From the NCBI GenBank assembly GCA_045637485.1, contig JAZTZK010000095.1:1-18520 (forward strand): DNA of 18,520 nt, read 5' to 3'. Shown in pieces: positions 1-7,081 of the stretch. A program made the position numbers and the translations under genes. The notes beneath the pieces were generated by a model. The model saw only the letters and a list, made by a program, of their open reading frames with translations, made no database searches and had not been told where the DNA came from. The stretch's first letter is position 1, and every line of letters begins with the position of its first letter. Source of the stretch: UBA2862 sp045637485. Lineage in GTDB: Bacteria > Bacillota > Clostridia > Christensenellales > Aristaeellaceae.

Positions 1-1
1 G

Positions 2-70
2 TCTGCTTGCAAGACCAGCTGCGGTATTGCAAACCAGAAATGTGAAAGCAAGAACAAGGAAAACGCATAA
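2..70 (+). CDS. scfA: SCIFF six-cysteine ranthipeptide precursor, C-terminal part (5' end off window)
   Basis: Reading from base 2 gives SACKTSCGIANQKCESKNKENA and a TAA stop at 68-70. The CKTSC...NQ.C spacing is the conserved end of the SCIFF (six cysteines in forty-five residues) peptides found across Clostridia. Known for the family: a partner radical-SAM enzyme installs thioether crosslinks from Cys sulfur to other residues, giving a ranthipeptide of still unclear role. Only the last three cysteines are in the window. The call is reinforced by the next gene, which begins like the SCIFF maturase. The composition is clearly more AT-rich than the DNA after 366. Confidence 0.85.
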   Translation, partial: SACKTSCGIANQKCESKNKENA

Positions 71-87
71 TTGAAAAGCTAAAGAAG

Positions 88-122
88 ATGGCGCCAACTC
101 TTGATGCGTTGGCGGCATTTTT
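88..122 (+). terminator. Intercistronic hairpin with T-run between scfA and the maturase gene
   Basis: The arms ATGGCGCCAAC (88-98) and GTTGGCGGCAT (108-118) pair over 11 positions with one G-G mismatch. The loop is 9 nt, and five Ts lie at 118-122. This has the form of an intrinsic terminator placed 17 nt after the peptide stop codon and just before the maturase ribosome binding site (AGGAG, 128-132). A leaky terminator here would give much more peptide than enzyme, which is what a precursor/maturase pair needs; that role is inference. Confidence 0.7.
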
Positions 123-137
123 GATACAGGAGAAAAT

Positions 138-365
138 ATGGTACATTGTTATAAGCTCGGCGGACTTAATATAGTTCTTGATATCTGTTCAGGCAGCGTT
201 CATGTTGTGGACGAAGCAGCATACGATATGATAGAAATGTATGAAAGTAAGTCAAAGGATGAAATTATAGAAAATCTGCTCAATAAATATGCAGACCGTG
301 AGGATGTCACAAAGGATGAACTCATAGAATGTTATGATCAGATTGAACAGCTGAAAGCGGCAGGC
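138..365 (+). pseudogene. scfB: SCIFF radical-SAM maturase, N-terminal fragment cut at a junction
   Basis: The ATG at 138 follows AGGAG (128-132) with 5-nt spacing. The first 76 residues (MVHCYKLGGLNIVLDICSGS..VHVVDEAAYDMIEM...EQLKAAG) match the conserved N-terminus of the SCIFF maturase (ScfB/CteB), which ahead of its radical-SAM core has a small RiPP-recognition-like domain containing the NIVLD.NSG.VHVVD pattern. The family is about 450 residues long; here the radical-SAM CxxxCxxC motif and the SPASM domain are absent. Homology stops at about 363-365. The frame stays open to 1214, but from 366 it is antisense to an M18 aminopeptidase gene, so that extension is not real protein. The fragment is AT-rich and, with scfA, probably comes from another genome or another place in this one. 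Confidence 0.8.
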
Positions 366-1097
366 GCCGGCAGGCACGATCTCCAGCTCGGCGGAGATGA
401 AATCCTCCTCCTCCACACCCCAGTCCCGCTTCAAAACGGCCAGTATGGCCCGCTTTACCGGATCCTTCTTCTCTTCCTTTTCGCCGCCGCACTCGGGCTG
501 GCTGCCGATCAGTATGTTCAGCGCTTCGCCGTCCACGAACTTCGACGCGGTCTTGCCCATCTGCTCCTGGGCCAGGTGGGGCAGCAGGTCGGTGATGCAA
601 AGCACCGGATCGTCGTCCCCTTCGCCAATCGACACCTCCACGGTGTCGCCGTCCCGCTTTACGATCACGCCGTGCAGCGCCAGGGGCAGAGCCAGCCACT
701 GATACTTCTTGATGCCGCCGTAATAGTGGGTATCCAGGTAGGCCAGGGCGTCGTCCTCAAACAGCGGGTTCTGCTTGACGTCCAGGCGAGGCGAATCGAT
801 GTGGGCGCCGAGTATGCTCATGCCCCGCTCGATGGACATGCTGCCCACCACGAAGGCCATGAAGCTCTTGTTCATCCACTTGCGATACACCCTGTCCCCC
901 GGCTCCAGCGGCTCGCCGGTCTTGATCAGCGTGTCCAGGTTGCGAAAGCCCGCTGCCCGGCAGATGCGCTCCGCCTCCGCCGCGGCCTCCCGCTCGGTCT
1001 TGGCATTGTCCAGAAACGCCCGATAGGCATCGGAGAAAGCGGCCAACCGCGCCCGCTCCTCGGCGGAATAGTGCTCCCATGCGTTCTTCCTATACAT
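366..1097 (-). pseudogene. M18 family aminopeptidase, 3' end lost at the junction
   Basis: Translation from the ATG at 1097 (GGAGGG at 1108-1103, spacing 5) gives MYRKNAWEHYSAEERARL. The first zinc-binding motif GAHIDSPRLD is at residues 97-106 (H99, D101). It is followed by YYGGIKKYQWLALPLALHGV and DFISAELEIVPAG, all typical of M18 (aminopeptidase I, zinc exopeptidase releasing N-terminal residues, cytoplasmic dodecamer in the family). The family has about 430-460 residues; only about 244 are present. Homology ends at about base 366, just before the expected KARDxGFDRSxIxAYGxDD segment with the other metal ligands, so this copy cannot be active as assembled. The frame then runs through foreign AT-rich DNA to a stop at 252. 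It is last in the minus-strand run with the YgjP-type gene, whose stop is 13 nt upstream. Confidence 0.85.
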
Positions 1098-1110
1098 AAT
1101 ATCCCTCCAT

Positions 1111-1821
1111 TTACAGATACAGATCATCCGTATGCGTCTTCAGCCACTTCTTCCAAACCTCGTAATCCGGCATCTGCCCGGCTACCAGGGCCCAGAAGCG
1201 GGGCGAATGGTTGAATTCATACAGGTGGCACAGCTCGTGGATCACCACGTAGTCCAGCACCTGGGGCGGAGCCATGATCAGCTTCCAGTTGAAGTTGAGA
1301 TTGCCCTTGCTCGAGCAGCTGCCCCAACGGCTCTTTTGCTCCCGGATGGTGACCCTTCCGGGCGCCTTGCCTATCCGCGGCGCGTAATGATTCAGCCTCT
1401 CCCGGATGTGCGCCAGCGCCGCAGTGGACAGCGTGGCCCGGATGGCGGCGCGCACATCGGGGTCACTGTCCGGATTGGGCAGGGTCAGGTGATATTCCTC
1501 CCCTGCCAGCCTGCCCGTGCGCCGTGGGCCCTGGTGCAGCCGCAGTATGCAGCGCTTCCCTTCGATCAGGATCGGGCTGCCGTCAGTGACGGGATGGGCC
1601 CGGCGATCCGCCTCCAGCCGCGCCTCGGTCTGGCGCTGCATGTCCAGCAGCTGGTCCGCCCGCTGGCGAACCATCTCATCCACATCCCGCAGGCGCAGGT
1701 ACTTCGGCGCATACACCCGAAGCCCAGCCTCCGGCAGCGCCTGGAACAGCACGCTTTGCCGGGAGGACTGGATCAGCGTATACTCAATGCGCCGTTTGCC
1801 GGCGATGACCGCGCGCTTCAT
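1111..1821 (-). CDS. YgjP-type (DUF45, M48-like) metal-dependent hydrolase
   Basis: The protein has 236 residues. The C-terminal zinc metallopeptidase signature HELCH (residues 195-199) is followed by NHSPRFW with H205 as third ligand. Upstream lies REQKSRWGSCSSKGNLNFNW, the conserved RWGSC block of the YgjP/DUF45 family. The N-terminal half is the usual basic beta-rich lead-in (IEYTLIQSSRQSV). There is no signal peptide, so it is cytoplasmic; family members are predicted peptidases of unproven substrate, related to SprT/WLM proteins. The start at 1821 is fixed by GGAGGT at 1833-1828 with 6-nt spacing. The stop is 13 nt before the M18 start, so two peptidases are probably co-transcribed behind the MreB-like gene, 55 nt upstream. 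Confidence 0.88.
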   Translation of the reverse strand: MKRAVIAGKRRIEYTLIQSSRQSVLFQALPEAGLRVYAPKYLRLRDVDEMVRQRADQLLDMQRQTEARLEADRRAHPVTDGSPILIEGKRCILRLHQGPRRTGRLAGEEYHLTLPNPDSDPDVRAAIRATLSTAALAHIRERLNHYAPRIGKAPGRVTIREQKSRWGSCSSKGNLNFNWKLIMAPPQVLDYVVIHELCHLYEFNHSPRFWALVAGQMPDYEVWKKWLKTHTDDLYL

Positions 1822-1876
1822 TCGATTACCTCCACGAATTCTGATTTGGCGGGCATCGGCCCGGTCAATCGGAAAT

Positions 1877-2902
1877 TTACCACACCTGCCTCGACTGCCG
1901 CTCTTGCAGCACCGCCCTGTACGCCTCCGGGTTTTCCATGATCCTGTGCAGCCCGCGAATGGAGCAGCTCTCGGGGGCGTCGGCCACCCGGCAGGGGATG
2001 CCGAGCGCCTGGCCGATCCGTCGGTCCAGCTCGGCCATCGCCGCGCCGCCGCCGGTCAGCACCGCTCCGGCGTCGGTCAGGTCGGCGGAGAGCTCCTCCG
2101 GGGCGCTGTCCACAACGGTATTCACCAGTCGTGCCAGCTCGCCCACCACGTCCTCGCAGGCGTCCAGCACCGGCTTGGTCTCCACGTCGAAGTTCACCGG
2201 CATGCGCTTGGCCAGGTTGATGCCCGTGGCGTGCATGATCACGTCCTTGGGGGCCTTGTCGGGCATGGCCGTTCCCAGCGTATTCTTGATCTCCTCAGAG
2301 GCCAGCACGCCCACGCGATAGCCAAAGTCGCTGCGCAGTATGCGACGCACCCGCTCGTCGATGCGGTTCATGCCGTAGGGCAGGTAGCCGAAGGCCGCCA
2401 CCCTTCCGAAGGTGAACAGCGTGGCGGTGATCTTGCCCGCGCCAACGTCCACCAGCAGCTTGGCCTCGGGGCTGTTCAGGTCCAGCCCCGCCCCCACCGC
2501 CGAGGCGACATCCGAGCGCACCAGCACGGCCTCCGCCGCCCCGGCGTCGATGGCCGCGGTCAGCAGGGCCTCCTTCTGCACAGGCCTGGCGAAGGGCGCG
2601 CAGGTGATCATCGCGCCGAAGCGCCGCCGGGTATTCACGCCCTCCGAGCGCTTGAACAGCCATTGAAACATCCGCGCCGCGTAAAGATTGTTCTCCAGCA
2701 CGCCGTCCCGCAGCGGATGCACCACGCTCACGCCCTGGCAGGTGCGGCCGATCAGCCGCTGGGCGATGTCTCCGGCGCAAATCGGCGCGGGGTTGCCCTC
2801 GCGAAAGGCCAGCGCCGCCGGAGCGCTGAGCACCGGGCCGCGCTTCAGCTCCGCCATGCGCGCGCTCTGGGTGCCCAGGTCTATGCCGATATCCCAACGC
2901 AT
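1877..2902 (-). CDS. Divergent MreB-like actin-family protein
   Basis: The protein has 341 residues, the normal length for MreB/Mbl. The start is placed at 2902 (MRWDIGIDLGTQS) because GGAGG at 2915-2911 is 8 nt away; the in-frame ATG at 2917 overlaps that site. Actin-fold blocks are in MreB order: phosphate-1 DLGTQS (8-13), CAPFARPVQKEALLTAAIDAG (about 101-121), AVGAGL (135-140), phosphate-2 DVGAGK (152-157), VGVLASEEIKNTLG (197-210) and adenosine motif LTGGGAAMAELD (282-293). MreB polymers under the membrane guide cell-wall synthesis. Here the EEP triplet that carries the catalytic Glu is RSD (129-131), and DIGGGT is changed to DVGAGK, so ATP hydrolysis may be weak or absent (inference). 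It is probably a paralogue of the main MreB. It leads the run with the two peptidase genes. Confidence 0.85.
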   Translation of the reverse strand: MRWDIGIDLGTQSARMAELKRGPVLSAPAALAFREGNPAPICAGDIAQRLIGRTCQGVSVVHPLRDGVLENNLYAARMFQWLFKRSEGVNTRRRFGAMITCAPFARPVQKEALLTAAIDAGAAEAVLVRSDVASAVGAGLDLNSPEAKLLVDVGAGKITATLFTFGRVAAFGYLPYGMNRIDERVRRILRSDFGYRVGVLASEEIKNTLGTAMPDKAPKDVIMHATGINLAKRMPVNFDVETKPVLDACEDVVGELARLVNTVVDSAPEELSADLTDAGAVLTGGGAAMAELDRRIGQALGIPCRVADAPESCSIRGLHRIMENPEAYRAVLQERQSRQVW

Positions 2903-2932
2903 ATACAATACCTCCATCGTATGCCAGACAGC

Positions 2933-2961
2933 ATTATAGCATACATCGCGCCGTCGCGCAA
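2933..2961 (-). promoter_or_regulatory. Extended -10 sigma-A promoter for the MreB-like gene
   Basis: On the minus strand TTGCGC (2961-2956) is separated by 17 nt from TATAAT (2938-2933). TG lies one base upstream of the -10 (TGCTATAAT), giving an extended -10. The expected transcript start is about 25 nt before the ATG at 2902. The -35 sits inside a GC-rich imperfect hairpin just after the HAD gene stop. Confidence 0.7.
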
Positions 2962-2980
2962 ACGCCGCTTGCGACAGGGT

Positions 2981-3535
2981 TCACCACGGCAGCAGCCGTT
3001 CCCCCCTGACCAGATATGCCCGCTCTGCCAGGGCAGCCAGGGGATCGTCCGAGTGAGAGTCGGAATAGAATTCCTCGATTCGCGCCCCGGGAAAGCGGGC
3101 GTGGAACCGGGAGACCTTCTCCTGCCCGTGGCAGTTGGGACCGAGAAAGCGGCCGGTGCGCTTGTCCACCGGCGAGCCCATGACGCAGCGGATGTCCAGC
3201 TTTGCGCAGGCCGGTCGAATCAAAAACTCCGGCGAGGCAGAGATCACCACATCGTCCGGACGGTGACGGGGGGGATACCAGGCCTTGATGCGTGAAAGGT
3301 TCTTCCGCCAGAAGTCGTCCACAGCCTCGTCCACGTCGCCGATGAGGGCCAGGAAGTGGAGCATGCGCTGCTTGAAGGCCTGCTTTTCACGCAGGCGCAG
3401 CACAAACAACAGCCCGTTGGCAGCCTGGGCCGGTATATCCAGCCACATGCGGGGATAGCGGCCCAGGCAATAGGCAAAAAACCGGGCGGTGCTGTCGCCC
3501 TTTAAAAGCGTGTTGTCAAAATCGTAGACATTCAT
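2981..3535 (-). CDS. HAD-superfamily (subclass IB, SerB-like) phosphatase
   Basis: Starting at 3535 the protein has 184 residues. Motif I DFDNT (D5 nucleophile, D7) opens the protein. Motif II is ISAS with S99. Motif III Lys is K140 in HGQEK, and motif IV is YSDSHSDDP (D159, D163). A helical cap lies between about 15 and 90, as in phosphoserine-phosphatase-like IB enzymes. The start is chosen because motif I must be near the N-terminus and GGAGC (3548-3544) is 8 nt away; an upstream in-frame ATG at 3658 adds 41 residues without family character. It likely removes phosphate from a small cytoplasmic metabolite; the substrate cannot be read from sequence. It is divergent from the LCP gene. Confidence 0.85.
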   Translation of the reverse strand: MNVYDFDNTLLKGDSTARFFAYCLGRYPRMWLDIPAQAANGLLFVLRLREKQAFKQRMLHFLALIGDVDEAVDDFWRKNLSRIKAWYPPRHRPDDVVISASPEFLIRPACAKLDIRCVMGSPVDKRTGRFLGPNCHGQEKVSRFHARFPGARIEEFYSDSHSDDPLAALAERAYLVRGERLLPW

Positions 3536-3824
3536 TGAACCGCGCTCCGTTTGATCGAATGGAATACTGTCTCCATTATTCTCCGCCGGTGCTCGGGAAT
3601 CCTGCCTGCCGGGAATTGTTGGCAGCGCACTGACAATTTCTGACAGGTCGATCGACACTTATAACCTTGAAAACGGCGGCGGCGGGCCTGTTCACGCGCT
3701 CACCGAAGCCTCGCCCCAATTATGAAGCTGATTTGAACTGTATTTTGAATTTCGATGGGCGGGTTGATTTTCTCCTCCGGCACTGGTAAAATAGCAAGCA
3801 TCATCGATATGGAGGATACTGACA
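3536..3824. promoter_or_regulatory. Divergent intergenic region between HAD and LCP genes
   Basis: No gene is seen here. It holds the LCP promoter (listed separately), a perfect 10-bp palindrome GTCGATCGAC at 3647-3656, and a CTGACA repeat 12 nt apart (about 3629-3645) next to it. The palindrome plus repeats could be a regulator site, but no convincing HAD promoter could be placed relative to them. Confidence 0.4.
3764..3792 (+). promoter_or_regulatory. Extended -10 promoter of the LCP gene
   Basis: TTGATT (3764-3769), 17 nt, then TAAAAT (3787-3792), with TG at 3784-3785 giving TGGTAAAAT. The transcript would start near 3799, about 25 nt before the ATG at 3825, with GGAGG at 3811-3815. Confidence 0.7.
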
Positions 3825-4883
3825 ATGAAAAAACGGATATATAAAATCTTCGCCGTGCTGCTGGCGCTGTGCCTGCCTCTGGGCGGCCTATCCGGCGCGC
3901 TGGCAGAACAGGACAAGACGGATGTGGTCGGCGACCTGCTGCGCTACTTCATGGGCGTAAACGACGGGGAACCGGACCCCATCACCGATGACGACGAGGA
4001 GTACGTGGTGGAAGGGGACGAGGAGGACGAAGAGGAGATCGAGGTGGATGAGCATATCAGCGTCACTGACCTCGCCGTCACCCCCGGCCTTTCCAGGGAC
4101 TGGCTGAACATACTGCTGCTTGGCACCGACGCCCGGAGCAGTACCAAATACACCCTTACGGATACGATGATCGTGCTCTCCATCAATTCCAAGACCAAGC
4201 AGATGAAGCTTTCATCGATCATGCGCGACATCTGGGTGCAGATCCCCGGCTACGGCGGACAGAAGCTGAACGCGGCCTGCGTATACGGCGGCCCGGAGCT
4301 GACCATTCGCATGATCAACGAATACTTCGGTCTGAACATCGAGAAATACGCGCTGGTGAACATGCAGTGCCTGGTGCAGATCGTGGACACCCTGGGCGGC
4401 ATAGCGTTGGACGTCACCCCCGCCGAGAGCGGCGCCATCCGCCGACTCAACAAGTCCAGCGTGGGCGCGAAGGACGGCTCCGGCAAGTACATATCCGACG
4501 CCGTGCCCTCGGGCGAGCAGGTGTTGCTCAACGGCAAGCAGGTGCTGGCCTACTCCCGCATCCGCAAGAGCGATTCCGATTACGCCCGCACCAGCCGCCA
4601 GCGCAACGTGCTGATCGCCATCGCGAAAAAGCTGCAGAACGTCAATCTGCTGCGCATGACGAGCATCGTCACCACCATGCTTCAGTATGTGGAAACGAAC
4701 CTTGGCTTTAACGAGATCATGGACATCGCCGGCGTCTGCATGAAGGCGGACCTGAACACCCTCGCCGAGTTCCGCATTCCCGCCGACGGCACCTACGATT
4801 CCGGCATGTACGGCACCACCTGGTGCATCAAGCCCGATTTCGAGGCCAACAAGACGGCCCTGCACGAATTCATCTACGGTTAA
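3825..4883 (+). CDS. LytR-CpsA-Psr (LCP) family wall-polymer transferase
   Basis: The protein has 352 residues. The start at 3825 has GGAGG with 9-nt spacing. An N-terminal hydrophobic segment (about 8-27, ending ALA before EQ) is either a signal peptide or the single anchor usual in the family. Residues 47-76 are extremely acidic (19 of 30 are D/E). The LCP catalytic domain follows from about 93: LLLGTDAR (D102, R104), TDTM (D113), SSIMRD (R134, D135), QKLNAACVYGG and a DSDYARTSRQR block. Family role: transfer of undecaprenyl-linked wall teichoic acid or capsule-like polymers onto peptidoglycan at the outer membrane face. There is no second TM or LytR_C domain. It is monocistronic with its own promoter and is convergent with the histidine kinase gene. 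Confidence 0.93.
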   Translation: MKKRIYKIFAVLLALCLPLGGLSGALAEQDKTDVVGDLLRYFMGVNDGEPDPITDDDEEYVVEGDEEDEEEIEVDEHISVTDLAVTPGLSRDWLNILLLGTDARSSTKYTLTDTMIVLSINSKTKQMKLSSIMRDIWVQIPGYGGQKLNAACVYGGPELTIRMINEYFGLNIEKYALVNMQCLVQIVDTLGGIALDVTPAESGAIRRLNKSSVGAKDGSGKYISDAVPSGEQVLLNGKQVLAYSRIRKSDSDYARTSRQRNVLIAIAKKLQNVNLLRMTSIVTTMLQYVETNLGFNEIMDIAGVCMKADLNTLAEFRIPADGTYDSGMYGTTWCIKPDFEANKTALHEFIYG

Positions 4884-4898
4884 GGCGCTTTCATCCAT

Positions 4899-4926
4899 GC
4901 AGCGGCGGCCCTCAGGCCGCCGCTGC
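4899..4926. terminator. Perfect 12-bp hairpin between convergent genes
   Basis: GCAGCGGCGGCC (4899-4910), loop CTCA, GGCCGCCGCTGC (4915-4926). It lies 16 nt after the LCP stop and 27 nt beyond the histidine kinase stop on the other strand. No T-run follows on either strand, so it is a terminator-like or 3'-end-protecting hairpin that could serve both transcripts rather than a textbook intrinsic terminator. Confidence 0.65.
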
Positions 4927-4952
4927 CGGACCATGGAAATACAGATTTATAG

Positions 4953-6308
4953 CTATCCCGGCAGCGTCACGATAAACGTGGCGCTCTTTCCTTGTTCGCT
5001 CTCGGCACGGATGTGGCCCTTGTGCGCCTCCGCGATGGTGCGGGCGATGGCCAGTCCCAGGCCGTTTCCGGCGACCGCGCTGTTGTGGGACAGGTCCTCC
5101 CGATAGAAGCGGTCGAATATCCTCTCCAGGTTTTCCGGCGCGATACCCGGCCCGGTGTTGTACACGGTAATCACTGCCCCCCGGCCCTTCTGCGCAAGGG
5201 ACAGGCGGATCAGGCCGCCCTCATCGGAATACTTCAACGCGTTGCTCAACAGGATCACCGCCAGCTGCTGGAGCATGGCTTCGTCGCCCTTGATCCCAAC
5301 GCCCTCGGGCACCTCCGTCTCCAACGTCCTGCCGGCCTCGAACACGGTGCTCTCGAAGGGCAGCGCCACGCCCAGCAGCGCCTGGGAGAGGTCGAAGCGC
5401 TTCATCTCGGCGGTGACCGTGCCCTTGTCCATGCGGGCCAGGGTCAGGAGGCTCTGCACCAGGCTGTCGGTGCGCTTGACCTCGGACTGGATGTAGCCCA
5501 GGTATTCATTGGGACCGACCTGCCGCGACAGAAGCTCAGCATTGGCGGAGATGACCGCCAGGGGCGTCTTGAACTCGTGGCTGGCGTCCCAGACGAACTG
5601 CTTCTGCCGGTCGAAGGAGGCCTGTACCGGCTGGAGCATCCTGCGGATGAGCAGCCAGGCTCCCGCGGCCAGCACCAGTCCGGCCAGCGCCGCCACCAGC
5701 GCCGCGGCGCGCAGCATGCGCTCGGCGGAGAGGAACTCCAGGCGGGCGTCCAGCACGATCAGCAGCCGCGACGCGCCGCCCTCCCCATCGTCGATGATGC
5801 GGTAGTATTGGGTGCCGATGCGGCCCTCGCTGTTCCCCGCCGCCACCACAGCCTGGGCCATGGCCTCGACCTGCGCGTCGGTATACAGGTCCGAGCGGTC
5901 GCTGGTCCACTCGGTGACGGCCCCGTCGCCGTCCAGGTGGATGGTGTAGGCGTTGGACAGGCTGGCCAGGGAATTCCCTCCGGGCATGTCGATTCCGGGC
6001 CGCTGGGGCGGGGTTGAATCGCCCTCGGGTTTGGGGGGCGGGGTGACGCCCGTCGCGCCGGGTTCTCCCTGTGGCGGCAGGTTGCCACCGCTACCGGTTG
6101 AATCGCCGTCTGGCTGCCATGGCGGCGCCTCCGGGGCCTGACCCGGGCGCTGTCCCCGATTTTCGCTGAGCACTGCCAGCGCCGCACGGGCCGAGCTGTC
6201 GATGTTGCGCAGGTTGACTGCGCGGATGGACAGCACGATGCCCACCGTCACCACCGCCAGCACGCAGGCCACCAGCAGCGTCAGGCGGCGTCGAAGGGTT
6301 TTAATCAT
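4953..6308 (-). CDS. Membrane sensor histidine kinase (EnvZ/PhoR type) with Pro-rich sensor domain
   Basis: The protein has 451 residues. TM1 is about 10-30. The extracytoplasmic part 31-198 contains a Pro/Gly/Gln-rich stretch (51-110) and then a compact region YTIHLDGDGAVTEW...YYRIIDDGEGGASRLLIVLD that resembles a small sensor fold. TM2 is about 199-221. The HisKA H-box DASHEFKTPL has H244. The HATPase_c domain has the N-box NALKYSD, DRFYRED and GNGLGLAI. It autophosphorylates on H244 and passes phosphate to the regulator encoded just upstream. Its ATG at 6308 lies within the regulator's last codons (8-nt overlap), so the two are translationally coupled; GGAGGAG is at 6319-6313. No obvious HAMP domain is seen between TM2 and the H-box. 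The ligand is unknown. Confidence 0.92.
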   Translation of the reverse strand: MIKTLRRRLTLLVACVLAVVTVGIVLSIRAVNLRNIDSSARAALAVLSENRGQRPGQAPEAPPWQPDGDSTGSGGNLPPQGEPGATGVTPPPKPEGDSTPPQRPGIDMPGGNSLASLSNAYTIHLDGDGAVTEWTSDRSDLYTDAQVEAMAQAVVAAGNSEGRIGTQYYRIIDDGEGGASRLLIVLDARLEFLSAERMLRAAALVAALAGLVLAAGAWLLIRRMLQPVQASFDRQKQFVWDASHEFKTPLAVISANAELLSRQVGPNEYLGYIQSEVKRTDSLVQSLLTLARMDKGTVTAEMKRFDLSQALLGVALPFESTVFEAGRTLETEVPEGVGIKGDEAMLQQLAVILLSNALKYSDEGGLIRLSLAQKGRGAVITVYNTGPGIAPENLERIFDRFYREDLSHNSAVAGNGLGLAIARTIAEAHKGHIRAESEQGKSATFIVTLPG

Positions 6309-6984
6309 GGCTCTCCTCCAGGCTGTAGCCCAGGCCCCGGGTGGCCTTCAGCTTCACCTGCGCGCCGATAAAATACATCTTCTTGCGCAGGAAGGACACG
6401 TAGACCTCCAGGTTGTTGTACTCGACGTCGCTGTCGTAGCCCCACACCCGCTCGATGAGAGTTTCCTTGGGCAGGATCTGACCGGGATTGCGCAGGAATA
6501 CCTCCATCAGCTGGTATTCCTTCGCCCCCAGCTTCACCGACTGGCCTGTGGCGTCGTTTTGCAGCTTGCCCTCCCGCTCCGAGAGGGATATGCCGCCGAA
6601 GGACAGGCTCATCACCGGCGCGCCGTCGCCCCGTCGGGTGATCGCCCGCAGGCAGGCCACCAGCTCCCCCATCTGGAAGGGCTTGGGCAGGTAGTAGTCC
6701 GCGCCCCCCTCCAATCCCCGGATTCGATCCTGCAGATCGCCCCGGGCAGTGAGCATCATCACCGGCGTCCTGATCCCCTCGGCCCGCAGCCGCTCCAGCA
6801 CGGTAAAGCCGTCCATCCCCGGCAGCATCACATCCAATATCACGGCGTCATAGACGCCGGTCAGCGCGCAGTCCAGCCCCTCCGGCCCGGTATACGCCGG
6901 GTCCACCACAAAGCGCTCCTGCTGCAGCAGCCGACACACCGCCGCAGACAGATTTTTTTCGTCTTCGATCAGTAGTATGCGCAT
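6301..6984 (-). CDS. OmpR-family response regulator
   Basis: The protein has 227 residues from the ATG at 6984 (AAGGAG at 6996-6991, spacing 6). An upstream in-frame ATG at 7077 would cross the promoter and lacks a site. Receiver domain: acidic pocket E7-D8, phosphoacceptor D51 in VILDVMLPGMDG, T/S in MLTARG, and K in YLPKPF. The C-terminal winged helix (about 130-227) has the usual QSVKLGAKEYQLMEVFLRNPGQILPKETLIERVWGYD and VYVSFLRKKM. It is a transcription factor controlled by the overlapping kinase gene. The pair sits directly after a secreted parvulin-like chaperone gene, which suggests an envelope or secretion function (inference). Confidence 0.95.
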   Translation of the reverse strand: MRILLIEDEKNLSAAVCRLLQQERFVVDPAYTGPEGLDCALTGVYDAVILDVMLPGMDGFTVLERLRAEGIRTPVMMLTARGDLQDRIRGLEGGADYYLPKPFQMGELVACLRAITRRGDGAPVMSLSFGGISLSEREGKLQNDATGQSVKLGAKEYQLMEVFLRNPGQILPKETLIERVWGYDSDVEYNNLEVYVSFLRKKMYFIGAQVKLKATRGLGYSLEESHD

Positions 6985-7009
6985 GGAAAGCTCCTTTTTG
7001 TTTTTCAAC

Positions 7010-7037
7010 AGTATAGCACATCTGCCGCCAAAATCAA
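7010..7037 (-). promoter_or_regulatory. Extended -10 promoter of the two-component operon, -35 inside a terminator stem
   Basis: On the minus strand TTGATT (7037-7032), 16 nt, TATACT (7015-7010), with TGC ahead of the -10. The -35 hexamer is formed by the last bases of the hairpin that ends the chaperone transcript. Confidence 0.6.
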
Positions 7038-7073
7038 ACGCACCCGCCCGAAAACAGGCGGATGCGCTTGATT
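7032..7073 (-). terminator. 17-bp terminator hairpin after the parvulin-like gene
   Basis: On the minus strand, arm 7073-7057 pairs with 7048-7032 over 17 positions including two G-T wobbles. The loop is 8 nt (7056-7049). Four Ts close the structure (7033-7030). It starts 9 nt after the chaperone stop codon. The T-run is short, so some read-through into the regulator gene is possible. Confidence 0.7.
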
Positions 7074-7081
7074 CCAATGGA

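Noticed and set aside
366..1214. Continuation of the maturase frame to give a 358-residue protein
   Set aside because: After 365 the frame is antisense to a clear M18 aminopeptidase and its residues resemble no radical-SAM protein.
1517..3295. Long plus-strand open frame (592 codons)
   Set aside because: It is antisense to the YgjP-type, MreB-like and HAD genes, is His/Gly/Arg-rich, and has no ribosome binding site or family motif; it is a GC-rich shadow.
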